DNA of 62,025 bases from the IMG/VR virus record IMGVR_UViG_3300009181_000080, positions 1-62,025 of that record; one strand, 5' to 3'. This document shows positions 17,476 to 28,903 of the stretch, one piece after another (position 1 is the first letter of the stretch; each line of letters begins with the position of its first letter). Source of the stretch: a virus. Under the pieces are notes generated by a model, which was not told the origin of the DNA, did not search any database, and was given only the letters and a program-made list of their open reading frames with translations. Made by a program: the position numbers and the translations under genes.

Positions 17476-20400
17476 TGTCATTGATTAACACTATTAATTT
17501 TTTACCCGAAGTATTCAGATCGCCAACCAATCAACGATTCCTTGGTGCAACCTTAGACCACTTATATCAACCTGATGACAACCAGCCAATTAATGGATAT
17601 ATCGGTAGAACATTTAGCCCAACTTATAAGGTCGATGACAATTATCTAAGTGAGATAACAACTGAAAGAAAAAATTATCAACTTGAAGCAAGCGTTACTG
17701 TAACAGATAAAAACCGTAACGTACTTTTCAATTCAGGCTACGTTGATCTATTAAATGCTATTAGAAGTTATGGTGGAATAACAACGAACCAACAGCGATT
17801 ATTTTCATCGTCTAGCTACAGTTTTAACGGACATTTTAACTACGATAAATTTGTAAATTACTACGATTACTATTGGCTACCGGACGGTCCCGCTGCGGTC
17901 CCTGTGTCGGCCAATGGTGTGTCATATAGTGGTACATATAAAGTAACAAGAAACACGGCGATCAACGGATATATATTTTCAAATTCCGGCACACACCCCA
18001 ATACGCAGTTAACACTGGCACGTGGTGGAGTATATACATTCGAAGTAGATCAACCGGGATATAAATTTTGGATACAAAGTTTACCAGGAACAGCCGGAGT
18101 GAATCCGATCGTTCCTACGTTGACCACACGCCAAGTATTAGGAGTCACTAATAACGGGGTAGCTACTGGTAGTATACAGTTTAAGGTACCGTTATCATCC
18201 GCACAGAATTTTTACACCGGGATGGAAATAGCCGACACCGTTAATGCGGCAGTAAACATCCATTATACTGACATACAAAATCAATTATTAAGTACTTTTT
18301 TAGCAAGATTTCCAACTGGACTAGATGGTATAAGTAATCCTATTCTATTGCAGAATGCGACTTTTATCCTGACCAGCAATGATAAAGACGATTCATATTG
18401 GACAACACCCAACTTACCGATTGGTTTCACTGGCACAGATAGATCTGTTAATAAAGCAGGAGATATCATTGCTGACAACTTACGTCCCGGGGTATGGCAA
18501 ATTGATTTAGTGCCCACAGGTAATGACTACTTAATCCAAATTTCCAGTAAGATCGTAGTACCTAGTTTACAACGTGTATTAGTTGGGTCAGGCATTATTA
18601 ACGGATCAAAACAATTTTGGTTAGACACTAATCTAGATTATAAGTTGATGCCACCTATAACGGCCATTGAGGATTATCTATACTATCAAGATGAGAGCAA
18701 TCCTGATTTTACTGGATCGATTAAACTGGTAGACAACTCTACATCAACGATCGACATTGATACGGATATCATTGGTAAAAAATCATACGTAAGTCCAACT
18801 GGAGTAGTATTTACTAATGGATTAAAAGTTCAATTTGATACTACGGTGACTCCGGCTACATATGCAGGAAAAAGTTATTATGTTGAGGGAGTTGGTAGCG
18901 GTATTTCACTAATATCAGTCGATCACTTAGTGGTGCCGGAAGCATATGGCGCAAATATAGACACAACGGTTGATTATATTACTATTAGTCGCGCAAGCAT
19001 TGACAGGAATCCGTGGACTCGATTTAATCGTTGGTTCCACAAAGATGTGATTTTTGCAACAGCAGAATACAATGGCTCGGATATTGATCTAGGGCCTAAT
19101 TTGCCTGCCCGCAGACCAATCATTGAGTTTGATCCAAATCTACAATTATTCCAATTTGGAAAGGTAGCTAAATCACCAGTTGATTATATTACGTTTGAGG
19201 TAACTGATGCATTTAACAATGTTGAGGGCCAAGCTGCCGCAACTGTTGATGGCCGTACATTAGTGATTGGTGATAAAGTAATTTTTGCCAATGATTATAA
19301 TATTTCTGTCCGTGGCAACGTCTACGAAGTGGTACCCGTTGGTATCACCGGCATCGGAACGTATCTAACCTTAGTTAAAACAGCCGACGATCCAATCTTA
19401 GCCGGCGAACTAACATTGATAAAAAGCGGAAGCCATGCTGGAAATACGTATGCGTTCAATGGCACCACGTGGTACCAGTGCCAAGTTAAGACAGATGTTA
19501 ATCAAGAACCGTTATTTGATCTAGTAGACCTCAATGGATATAGTTTTAGCAATACTACTGTGTATCCTGATAGTGATTTTACTGGAACTCGATTTTTTGG
19601 ATATAATCGTAGCGGCACGGGCACTGATGATACAGTATTAGAGTTTCCGTTAACCTATAGAACTTTTAACAACATTGGCGATATTGTTTTTAAAAATTAC
19701 TACGACTCCGACACTTTTACCTACACCTTGGATAGAACATCTACTACCGTTAATTGTAACACCGGCTACCTAGTAGAGACGCAAAATAATAAAACACTGA
19801 ATAATTGGGTAACATGTTTAGAACCCACAACACAATCACAGCTCTTTACTAAATTCTTTGACAATACCGTTGTAACAATAAATGATGTAGAGAAAGCATT
19901 TGTACAAATTGATATACTACCCACGGATGAGACAGTAATACCTCATCTGAAAGTGTATATAAACAATAAGCTATTAACACAATATATTGATTACGAAATT
20001 ACAAAATACGGTATCTATGATATTGTGTTATTTACAACTATGCCGGTTGTCAACGATAAAATTGACGTTGAAATTATTAGCGATAGTGTCAGTGCGCTTG
20101 GCAATTATACAGTACCATCTAATTTAGATATTAATCCGCTAAATGAAAATTTTAATACTATCACGCTGGGGCAACTCAGAACGCATTATAATAAACTAAT
20201 TGAAAATACAACTATTAGTAGAACCGGCACTATTCCACTAAGAGATAATTATTTAAAAGATCGTGCCGGCACTCTATTACAGCATAATTCGCCGTTAATA
20301 TATGCGATGACCTTTTTAAATGATCCAGTGGTTAATTTTAACAACGGATTAGACCTAGCGAGAAAAGAATATGCAAAATTTAAAAATAAGTTTTTAAGTC

Positions 20401-23400
20401 TGTGTTCTACTCTTCCGGGAATTAATTATAACGATCCAGCGGCCGGAGTTGACATGATATTATTAAATATCAATTCGGTCAAGAATATTAGTTTTCCTTG
20501 GTATTATAGTGATATGGTACCACAAGGTGGCAATTATCAAACTATTACCTATAACGTATTAAACGCCCGGCAAACACAATATGAAATAACTTCAATTTTT
20601 GATGCCACTGTATTGAGCAATCGTGCAATATTAGTATATGCCAATGGAGTACAACAGCAAGTTAATGTAGATTATATATTCAGCACACAAACACCATCTA
20701 TTTTATTCACAGAGCCGTATCCAGTTGGAACAGAATTAGTTATACGTGATTATGTAAATACTGATGGTAATTTTATTCCCGAAACTCCGTCAAAATTGGG
20801 ATTATACCCAAAGTTTGTCCCGGAAATTTATTTTGACGATACGTATATCACCCCAACTGATATGATACGGGGTCACGACGGATCATTGACACCAATATTT
20901 GGAGATTTTAGAGATCAGTTTTTAATTGAATTAGAAAATAGGATTTATAATAATATTAAAGTTGATTATACAAAAAATCAAATTAATCAATACAATATTA
21001 TTCCGGGAAAATTTAGAAATTCAGAATACTCACTGACAGAATATAATAGGATATTAGGTAGAAATTTCTTAGCCTGGTGTGGTAATAATCACATTGACTA
21101 TAGAACTAATCGATCATACAATATCAATGATTCGTGGACATGGAATTATATTAATTCGATGGACATAATCGATGGGTCGAGATTACAGGGAAGTTGGAGA
21201 GCTACATACTACCATTGGTTTGATACCGATAGCCCACACCTGAGACCGTGGGAAATGCTTGGCATATCATCAAAACCAAGTTGGTGGGAAACAAGATACG
21301 GTCCGGCTCCCTACACTAAAGGTAATACTTTATTATGGTCGGACCTTGAAGCTGGCTATGTATGGAACGATAATGCCCCGTATTACGACGACAAGTTTGC
21401 AAGACCGAATCTTACAAAATTTATACCAGTGGATACTTCGGGAAATTTAGTTTCCCCAGCAAGTATTCCACTAGTTAAACAAATAAATGGGGCCGGCTCC
21501 GGAATCGCCTTTGCAGTTGGACAACAAGGTCCAGCTGAAGTGGCGTGGCGCCACAGTAGCGATTATCCATACGCAATACAATCGTTATTATCGTTGACAA
21601 CCACCGCAGAGTATTTTAGTACGCAGATAGATACAAATAAATTTAAACCAAGTCTGTTAACAGGTCAATTTACTACAAGCGGCAATCAAAAAATTAATCC
21701 TTTGTTACTAGTATCCAATGGACAGACAGTAGATGGCGAAATACAAAGGACAAGCGGTTATCTAAATTGGATTGGCGATTATATTAGAAATTTAGGTATA
21801 GATCCTACGGAAAAATTAAAAGATTATTTTTCCATGGTCGATGTTCAATTAAATTATAAAGTTGGCGGATTCACTGATAATAAGATGCTAACAGTTATTG
21901 CCGAGCAAACAAGTCCGACGTCAAGAAGTCCCGGCGTGATTATACCGGAATCAAATTATAAAATTTATTTAAACAAATCATCACCTGTTGCCAGGCTTTC
22001 GTATAGTGCTGTTATAGTAGAAAAAACAGACAATGGATATTCTGTGTCTGGATACGACTTATTGAGCCCGTTTTTCGTGGTTGATCCAAGTATTGCAAAC
22101 AACAAATACGAGATTCTATCACTTGTTGGCACAGATGTAAAAATTTATCAGGATGGCCACAATAGACCTATTACTATGCCGTATGGCACGGAATTTACGT
22201 CTAAACAACAAGTAGTTGATTTTTTAATTAGCTATGAAAGATCTCTAGTCAAACTAGGATTTATTTTTAAAGAATTTAATACAGATTTACAAGAAGAGCA
22301 GAATTGGAAATTAAGCGCCAAGGAGTTTTTATACTGGAGCCAACAAGGGTGGGAAACTAATAGCATTATTGTGCTGAATCCAATATCTACAAAACTAACA
22401 CTAGTATCTAATAGATCTATCGTAGACGAAATTACTAATCTGTCAAATGGTAACAGGATACTTGATCAAAATTTCTTACCAATTAAAAGTAATACATTTA
22501 ACATGGTCAGGGTAGATTCGCCAGCGGGCAATACTTGCGAAATTGCTACACTCGACGGGTCATTTATTTGCCATGCTAAATTAAATCTAATACAGCACGA
22601 GCATGTATTGATATTTGACAACCAAAGCGATTTTGGGGATATCATTTATATTCCTTCTCAGGGAACACGTCAATTCCGATTAAAACTAACTGGATATAAA
22701 ACCGGCGGCTGGACAGGTGCATTGGATGCACCTGGATACATATATAATGACCCAATATTAGATAAGTGGCAGGCCGGTAAAGATTATCGTACAGGTGATC
22801 TAGTTACATACAATGGATTATATTATACTGCAACCTATAATATTCCAGCCGCTGACACATTCTCAACAAAACTATGGTCAAACATCAGTAAATCAAGTAT
22901 ACAAACAGGGTTGCTACAGAACTTTTCTCTTAATGCCCAACAATTTGAAAATATCTACGACGTAGATCGGCCACCATCAAACGAAACGTTCCAGGCCTTT
23001 AGTTCCGGCTTATTAGGATTCAGACAGCGACAGTACTTAACAGATTTAGGTATTAGTATACCAACACAAACAAAATTTTATCAGGGATACATTAAAGAAA
23101 AAGGTTCCTTGAACGCTATCACTGCACTCACTTCTGGTAACTTTAATAATGTAAGTGGTAATTTAAGTATCTATGAAGAATGGGCATTTAGGACTGGTAC
23201 TTACGGCGGCATACACAGTAACACGTTTTCAGAATATATACTCAATCAGTCTGATTTTAAGGATAGACCGGTTGTTGCCCTACAAATAACAGATAATTAC
23301 AACACAGGTAATGTGATAGCAAACCTGATGTTGGCAAATGTATATAACTCGAGCAATTTATCGTCCACGAGCAATTCTTTATATTCTAATAGAACAGTTA

Positions 23401-26400
23401 ATTTTTATCCAGACGATGTCCCAACAGTTGGGTATGTTAATTTAGATGATGTTGATAGCAGTATTTTTGACCTATCTCTATACACCGGGGATACCTCTTC
23501 GTACACAGACGGCACAAAAATTTGGACCGCTAAAAAACCCAACGGTAACTGGGACATACTACGCGCAACAGATACTGGATTAACAGCAACAAAATTAACT
23601 TATTCGTTGGATTACAACGGAGTATTTAAATTTGATGATGTACATACGTTCTCAATTGGCGATACTTTTATATTAAATAATTTCCACCCAAAATACAATG
23701 GTTTATACACCGTTATTAATAGCCCCACAAGCTCTTCAGTCACAGTCACTGTCAGTGACATAAAGTTAATAGCGACGCAACCAAGTCCAATACAATACTT
23801 AATACGATCCAGTCCGTTGTCGGGCGCTGGCAACGTATATTCGTTGCCAACGGCCAGGGTAACAACAGCAAATGTCTTAATTGAAAAATTACGATCACAA
23901 GATCAAAATATTACTTGGCAAGAAAACGAAAAAGTATGGGTCGATAACGCAACAACAACTGGATGGGGAGTATATGCTCACTCTACATCGGATGCGATAT
24001 GGGTAGCACAAACCCCCGACGCACAGTATCATGGAGCAACGGCAAATACTTTCTTAGGTAGATCATTGCGTATTAGTAGTGATACAAAATACGCATACAT
24101 TGGTGATCCAATAAACAATAAAGTTTATGCTGATGTAATCGTCCCGGGTACAGCAGTAAGTGCAAACATTACCAAGAGTGAAACAGGATTTGGCTCTGTC
24201 ATTGAATCTCAGGGTAATTTATTGGCCATTGGATCAAGAGCAAATATTACACTGTATAGACATCAATCTAATACTGTAACACTTATACAAACATTAGCAT
24301 CGTCAAATGTGTCCAGTAATGTATCTAGCATCTCAATGCCCGCCGATGGAAGTAGGATTTATGTAGGCGGGAATAATATTGTTGAAACTTGGCGGCCAAT
24401 AGTAGTTACCGTTTTAAATACTTCTGCATCTGCGGCAGTATGGGCCGGCAACATAATTACACAAACAGCATCGGGCGCATCCGGCAAAGTACTCAGTACA
24501 TCCAGCGGCAACGTAATCACGTTATATAATGTTTCGGGTACATTTGTTAATAGTGGATCAAATCGTAACATAGTACGAGATGCATCAAATCTATCAATGA
24601 ATGTAACTTCAATTTCTTCGAGACTAGCTGACCCGGCCTGGGCCAATGTACAATACGAGTGGACTGCAAAAATTACAAGCGTGGCCAGTGGCGGCGCTGT
24701 TGATTTTGGTAACGTAGTTAAAGTCACAAATAACGGAACAACTCTTTTTGTATCGGCACCTGGTGCTACTGCAAGTGCGACGGCGTTAGCCGGTCAGGTA
24801 TATGTTTATACAATATCCGGGAATACTGCCACAGCAAATACTACTTTATCATCGTCATATACGAGGTCCATGGGTTACTTTGGGCGTTCGCTAGCAACGG
24901 ATCATAATGGTAATATATTCATTGGGGCGCCAGGCAATCTACCGGGGGTAACTACCGGGTACGGTACAGTTGAACGTTTTATATCCAATCGTACAACCGG
25001 TGCGTGGGATCATGGACAAACTATATTCCATCCAAACGGAACTCAATACTATGGTAATTTTGGTGTTAGCATTGGACTTGGCAATAATTCTAAGTCACTA
25101 ATAATAGGTAGTGCAAATATTGCACCACTAAGTGTAGTTCCTGGCTTTTCCGCAGTATATGTTTATGAACCAATTGTTAATTCTACTATCGCAAATGATC
25201 TTAGTACATACATATATGTTGATCAAATTGGAGCTGACCGTGGAACTACTAGCGATCAGTATGGTAGATATTTAGATATAGTTGGTAATACACTTGTTAT
25301 TGGAGCACCGTACTATAGCGAACTATACGCAAACGCCGCAGTAAAAACATCTTACGCTGGCACATTTTATGCATTTAATAAACCCACAAATAACACAGTG
25401 TGGAATAGAATTAGAGAACAACAACCCAAGGTTGATATTGATACCATTGGCAGAACACTCATTTATAACAAAATGACAAATAATGTATTAGCGGCACTTG
25501 ATTATATTGATCCTGCTAAAGGGAAAATATTAGATTTTGCGGCTGCAGATATTGATTATCGACAAATAGTAGATCCTGCCACTTATAATGTGGGCGGTAC
25601 TGCGAGTGCAGCCGACTTACATTGGGGACCAAAAGAAGTAGGTAAGATTTGGTGGAATCTGAAAAATACTCGTTATATAGATTACGAACAAGATTCTTTA
25701 ATATACAGATTAGCCAATTGGGGAAGGTTATTTCCGGGGGCCAGTGTTGACGTGTACCAATGGGTAGAAAGTAATGTTCTGCCAAGTTTATATATAGAAC
25801 GTGGCGGCGAAGGAACTCCATTATACGAAGATGATAGTAATTATAGCACGTATGGATATGTTACCGCCTCGGGTGCTGTGAATGTAAAGTATTACTTTTG
25901 GGTAATCAACATAAACACCGTTAATACCCGCGCCGGCAAACAGAATAGTATTGCTGGATTAACAGTGGCAATAAAAGATCCAAAAACACAAGGTGTACCA
26001 TACGCCGCAGTATTAAAAGACAATTCCGTTGCACTATATAATGTGTCCGATACGTTAGTTGGACAAAATAGTGTGGCAAATTTTACTAAAGTAAAAGCGG
26101 AAGGAAATTTAATACACAACGAGTATGCGCTGGTACAAGAAGAAAACCCGCAGAGCAATATACCAATTAGTATACTAGAAAAATTAATAGACAGTTTAGC
26201 GGGAGTTGACCAAACCGGTAATATAGTGCCAGATCCTGCGTTAAAAATTAGCCAACGGTATGGATTGGCTATACGTCCACGCCAAACGATGATAGTCAAT
26301 AACGGAGTAGCACTATCAAATTATCTAACATTGGTAAATTTGTATCTTAAAGAATATCCGGTAACAGACCGTAAAGTATTAACAACATTAAAATTACAAG

Positions 26401-28880
26401 AAATAGCACCAACAGCAGATTCTGGTGAGTGGGATGAAACGATATCATACTACTATGAGTTGGATTATCTTGACACTACTGCATTATCGGTTGGCTATAA
26501 TGTATTAGTATTATTTGACATTAATAATCAAAATAAATGGGCGATATATACGCTAGGTAGTAATGGAGTTTTTGTATTATCTAGTGTACAGGCTTATAAG
26601 ACAGATTTGTACTGGTCATATGTTAATTGGTATAACAGCTCTTATGACCCAACGTCGATCCCGGATGTAACCGTTGACACCATCCTCGACCTTGGAAAAT
26701 TAGTACTACAATCGGATACTTATATTTTAGTTTTAGATTCTGGTAATGGCAAATTTGCAGTTTACTATGTTGACGCCACTTTAAATCTCCAATTGGTTGG
26801 GGTTGAAGATGGAACATTACAAATTAGTACCGACACAATACCAGGTGTTGAATTGCGTAATATATTACATGCGATCCAGCAAGACATTTTAATCGATGAT
26901 TTAGCGGATAAATTTAATAAAGTATTTTTTACTATGATTAAGTATATCCTGTCAGAACAAAAAAATATTGATTGGGCCTTCAAGACTAGCTTTATCACGG
27001 CAATACAACGTATACGCAAGTTAGAACAATTCCCAACTTACATTCCCGATAATCAAGATTTCTATCTAAAGTATATGGAAGAAGTTAAACCATATCGAAC
27101 AGTTATACGAGAATTTGTTGTTGACTATGTCGGCACCGACGTATATGGAAGTGACATAACTGACTTTGATTTACCTCCATATTATGATAGAGCGATGCAA
27201 GTATATCGTAGTCCCAGTGGGGAACAATCATATGATGGCGCTTTATTAACATCTGGTCTTTATTCCCAATGGAGTAATAACTACAAATACAAAGTAGTAG
27301 ATATTATCATAGAAGATAGTGGACAGGGCTATATTATTCCGCCACAAGTAGTTATCCAAGGCGCCGCAGCAAGTCATGCCAACGCTTATGCAATACTTGA
27401 TTCTTCTGGCGGCGTATCTCGCATCGTTGTTGTTGATGGCGGCAAGGACTATGTAACTACACCAAACGTAACTATAAATGGTGCAGGGACCGGTGCAAAA
27501 GCCCACGCAATTTTACGTAACATCTACACCGGTAATAATAACGGCCACAATGTGGTCAGAAGTATCAAAACTAGTATTAAACTTGACCGTACTACTTACA
27601 CCAATCCTAACACATTTGTGTTTTGGGAGACATTAACTAGTGCCAATGTTGGACAAACAATCGCCGCAAATTGCTTTATCGTATTAAAAGATAGTATATA
27701 TAAACTATCTAATACTCATACAATATCTGCTAATATAACGTTCCCGATATCGTTTGTGTCAAACATAAACGCAAATAGTTTTACAAATTCAAGCGATCGT
27801 ATTGTTGCATATAGTGGCGCCAATGTAGATTTATCATTGACAACATCTGGTATTGACTATCCCGGGGTAACAGTAGATGGTAACACGTTCATTGGCGGCA
27901 GCATTGATTCATATATCACAAGTTTATATCAAGATAATTTGGGAATCAATCCTGATACTATCATAGTTGATGGTGGTCGATATGTATCAACTTTTAGTAG
28001 CCATGCACCAGAAGAACTTGTACCAAGCGTAACATTTGACAGCTTAAACATGGTTGTAACCACTAAAATAAAAAGTAATACAACCACAATGAGTTATCGT
28101 ATCCTGCACGACATGAATACTGATGCAACAGCCGGATTAATTTTAAATTTATCCGGAAATGTGTCATCGGTATATACTACCGATGACATAGTACAATATA
28201 ATGTTCTTGGAAATATACGGTCAAGTTCAGTGGCAAATATTACAAGTTCAACCACCCAAATAGTTGTAAAATACACAGGATCTGCAGACACATTATTCGG
28301 CGCTTCGTCGGAATATGGAAATATATTCATTGCCGGCGTTGACTCGGGGTTATACGTAACCAGCGTCCGCAAAATTAAAAGCCCAAAATATTACGGTATC
28401 AGCGCGGCCCATACTACGACTTTGGCAAGCAATTTAAGTATCACGGACAGTAATATCCGTGTTGTAGATGCATCTAAATTAACCTCGCCGAATCCAGCAT
28501 TACAGAAACCTGGGGTTGTGTTTATCAATGGTGAAAAAGTTCATTTTTACACTGTTGATTTAACAAATAATATCCTAGGTCGGATACGAAGAGCAGTTGA
28601 CGGCACCGGCACACCACAAGTACATATCGCTGGTAGTTCTGTTGTGGACACCAATGAAATTGAAACTATCCCCGGTGGTATGACAGTACACGCCACTACT
28701 TGGTTGGATCTCGTGCCATTTCCTGAACAGCAAATTGTTACAAACACAGGTGTAACCATTGCGGATAATTTTGGTAATATAATTAGCACTACTGGACCAT
28801 TCCAGGGTGCAGTAACAAGCGGAATTGGGCTAGAAAATAGCTCAACTATACAGTCAATTTTCATTAAAAATTTGCAATAA
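17475..28880 (+). CDS. Giant baseplate wedge/virion protein at the gp7 position
   Basis: At 3801 residues in one uninterrupted frame, this is the largest gene of the window. It directly follows gp6 and occupies the place of T4 gp7 (1032 residues), the wedge initiator. The opening NTINFLPEVFRSPTNQRFLG and the following segment with YDYYWLPDGP are typical of oversized gp7-like proteins in aquatic T4-like phages. Residues about 2190-2620 contain repeats like SLRISSDTKYAYIGDP, LATDHNGNIFIGAPG and LDIVGNTLVIGAP. These resemble FG-GAP/beta-propeller blades. Residues about 3270-3350 have two IxxxGxGYxxPPxV-type repeats. The end lies inside a late promoter box. It probably forms a peripheral baseplate arm or a fibre platform. 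The assignment to gp7 rests on position. Confidence 0.7.
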   Translation: MSLINTINFLPEVFRSPTNQRFLGATLDHLYQPDDNQPINGYIGRTFSPTYKVDDNYLSEITTERKNYQLEASVTVTDKNRNVLFNSGYVDLLNAIRSYGGITTNQQRLFSSSSYSFNGHFNYDKFVNYYDYYWLPDGPAAVPVSANGVSYSGTYKVTRNTAINGYIFSNSGTHPNTQLTLARGGVYTFEVDQPGYKFWIQSLPGTAGVNPIVPTLTTRQVLGVTNNGVATGSIQFKVPLSSAQNFYTGMEIADTVNAAVNIHYTDIQNQLLSTFLARFPTGLDGISNPILLQNATFILTSNDKDDSYWTTPNLPIGFTGTDRSVNKAGDIIADNLRPGVWQIDLVPTGNDYLIQISSKIVVPSLQRVLVGSGIINGSKQFWLDTNLDYKLMPPITAIEDYLYYQDESNPDFTGSIKLVDNSTSTIDIDTDIIGKKSYVSPTGVVFTNGLKVQFDTTVTPATYAGKSYYVEGVGSGISLISVDHLVVPEAYGANIDTTVDYITISRASIDRNPWTRFNRWFHKDVIFATAEYNGSDIDLGPNLPARRPIIEFDPNLQLFQFGKVAKSPVDYITFEVTDAFNNVEGQAAATVDGRTLVIGDKVIFANDYNISVRGNVYEVVPVGITGIGTYLTLVKTADDPILAGELTLIKSGSHAGNTYAFNGTTWYQCQVKTDVNQEPLFDLVDLNGYSFSNTTVYPDSDFTGTRFFGYNRSGTGTDDTVLEFPLTYRTFNNIGDIVFKNYYDSDTFTYTLDRTSTTVNCNTGYLVETQNNKTLNNWVTCLEPTTQSQLFTKFFDNTVVTINDVEKAFVQIDILPTDETVIPHLKVYINNKLLTQYIDYEITKYGIYDIVLFTTMPVVNDKIDVEIISDSVSALGNYTVPSNLDINPLNENFNTITLGQLRTHYNKLIENTTISRTGTIPLRDNYLKDRAGTLLQHNSPLIYAMTFLNDPVVNFNNGLDLARKEYAKFKNKFLSLCSTLPGINYNDPAAGVDMILLNINSVKNISFPWYYSDMVPQGGNYQTITYNVLNARQTQYEITSIFDATVLSNRAILVYANGVQQQVNVDYIFSTQTPSILFTEPYPVGTELVIRDYVNTDGNFIPETPSKLGLYPKFVPEIYFDDTYITPTDMIRGHDGSLTPIFGDFRDQFLIELENRIYNNIKVDYTKNQINQYNIIPGKFRNSEYSLTEYNRILGRNFLAWCGNNHIDYRTNRSYNINDSWTWNYINSMDIIDGSRLQGSWRATYYHWFDTDSPHLRPWEMLGISSKPSWWETRYGPAPYTKGNTLLWSDLEAGYVWNDNAPYYDDKFARPNLTKFIPVDTSGNLVSPASIPLVKQINGAGSGIAFAVGQQGPAEVAWRHSSDYPYAIQSLLSLTTTAEYFSTQIDTNKFKPSLLTGQFTTSGNQKINPLLLVSNGQTVDGEIQRTSGYLNWIGDYIRNLGIDPTEKLKDYFSMVDVQLNYKVGGFTDNKMLTVIAEQTSPTSRSPGVIIPESNYKIYLNKSSPVARLSYSAVIVEKTDNGYSVSGYDLLSPFFVVDPSIANNKYEILSLVGTDVKIYQDGHNRPITMPYGTEFTSKQQVVDFLISYERSLVKLGFIFKEFNTDLQEEQNWKLSAKEFLYWSQQGWETNSIIVLNPISTKLTLVSNRSIVDEITNLSNGNRILDQNFLPIKSNTFNMVRVDSPAGNTCEIATLDGSFICHAKLNLIQHEHVLIFDNQSDFGDIIYIPSQGTRQFRLKLTGYKTGGWTGALDAPGYIYNDPILDKWQAGKDYRTGDLVTYNGLYYTATYNIPAADTFSTKLWSNISKSSIQTGLLQNFSLNAQQFENIYDVDRPPSNETFQAFSSGLLGFRQRQYLTDLGISIPTQTKFYQGYIKEKGSLNAITALTSGNFNNVSGNLSIYEEWAFRTGTYGGIHSNTFSEYILNQSDFKDRPVVALQITDNYNTGNVIANLMLANVYNSSNLSSTSNSLYSNRTVNFYPDDVPTVGYVNLDDVDSSIFDLSLYTGDTSSYTDGTKIWTAKKPNGNWDILRATDTGLTATKLTYSLDYNGVFKFDDVHTFSIGDTFILNNFHPKYNGLYTVINSPTSSSVTVTVSDIKLIATQPSPIQYLIRSSPLSGAGNVYSLPTARVTTANVLIEKLRSQDQNITWQENEKVWVDNATTTGWGVYAHSTSDAIWVAQTPDAQYHGATANTFLGRSLRISSDTKYAYIGDPINNKVYADVIVPGTAVSANITKSETGFGSVIESQGNLLAIGSRANITLYRHQSNTVTLIQTLASSNVSSNVSSISMPADGSRIYVGGNNIVETWRPIVVTVLNTSASAAVWAGNIITQTASGASGKVLSTSSGNVITLYNVSGTFVNSGSNRNIVRDASNLSMNVTSISSRLADPAWANVQYEWTAKITSVASGGAVDFGNVVKVTNNGTTLFVSAPGATASATALAGQVYVYTISGNTATANTTLSSSYTRSMGYFGRSLATDHNGNIFIGAPGNLPGVTTGYGTVERFISNRTTGAWDHGQTIFHPNGTQYYGNFGVSIGLGNNSKSLIIGSANIAPLSVVPGFSAVYVYEPIVNSTIANDLSTYIYVDQIGADRGTTSDQYGRYLDIVGNTLVIGAPYYSELYANAAVKTSYAGTFYAFNKPTNNTVWNRIREQQPKVDIDTIGRTLIYNKMTNNVLAALDYIDPAKGKILDFAAADIDYRQIVDPATYNVGGTASAADLHWGPKEVGKIWWNLKNTRYIDYEQDSLIYRLANWGRLFPGASVDVYQWVESNVLPSLYIERGGEGTPLYEDDSNYSTYGYVTASGAVNVKYYFWVININTVNTRAGKQNSIAGLTVAIKDPKTQGVPYAAVLKDNSVALYNVSDTLVGQNSVANFTKVKAEGNLIHNEYALVQEENPQSNIPISILEKLIDSLAGVDQTGNIVPDPALKISQRYGLAIRPRQTMIVNNGVALSNYLTLVNLYLKEYPVTDRKVLTTLKLQEIAPTADSGEWDETISYYYELDYLDTTALSVGYNVLVLFDINNQNKWAIYTLGSNGVFVLSSVQAYKTDLYWSYVNWYNSSYDPTSIPDVTVDTILDLGKLVLQSDTYILVLDSGNGKFAVYYVDATLNLQLVGVEDGTLQISTDTIPGVELRNILHAIQQDILIDDLADKFNKVFFTMIKYILSEQKNIDWAFKTSFITAIQRIRKLEQFPTYIPDNQDFYLKYMEEVKPYRTVIREFVVDYVGTDVYGSDITDFDLPPYYDRAMQVYRSPSGEQSYDGALLTSGLYSQWSNNYKYKVVDIIIEDSGQGYIIPPQVVIQGAAASHANAYAILDSSGGVSRIVVVDGGKDYVTTPNVTINGAGTGAKAHAILRNIYTGNNNGHNVVRSIKTSIKLDRTTYTNPNTFVFWETLTSANVGQTIAANCFIVLKDSIYKLSNTHTISANITFPISFVSNINANSFTNSSDRIVAYSGANVDLSLTTSGIDYPGVTVDGNTFIGGSIDSYITSLYQDNLGINPDTIIVDGGRYVSTFSSHAPEELVPSVTFDSLNMVVTTKIKSNTTTMSYRILHDMNTDATAGLILNLSGNVSSVYTTDDIVQYNVLGNIRSSSVANITSSTTQIVVKYTGSADTLFGASSEYGNIFIAGVDSGLYVTSVRKIKSPKYYGISAAHTTTLASNLSITDSNIRVVDASKLTSPNPALQKPGVVFINGEKVHFYTVDLTNNILGRIRRAVDGTGTPQVHIAGSSVVDTNEIETIPGGMTVHATTWLDLVPFPEQQIVTNTGVTIADNFGNIISTTGPFQGAVTSGIGLENSSTIQSIFIKNLQ

Positions 28881-28883
28881 ATA
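28876..28883 (+). promoter_or_regulatory. Late promoter-like box AATAAATA before the first fibre gene
   Basis: The box embeds the TAA stop of the giant gene. A ribosome-binding site (AGGTAGAGG, 28891-28899) and ATG at 28904 follow at a good distance. Confidence 0.6.
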
Positions 28884-28903
28884 TATAAAAAGGTAGAGGC
28901 ACA

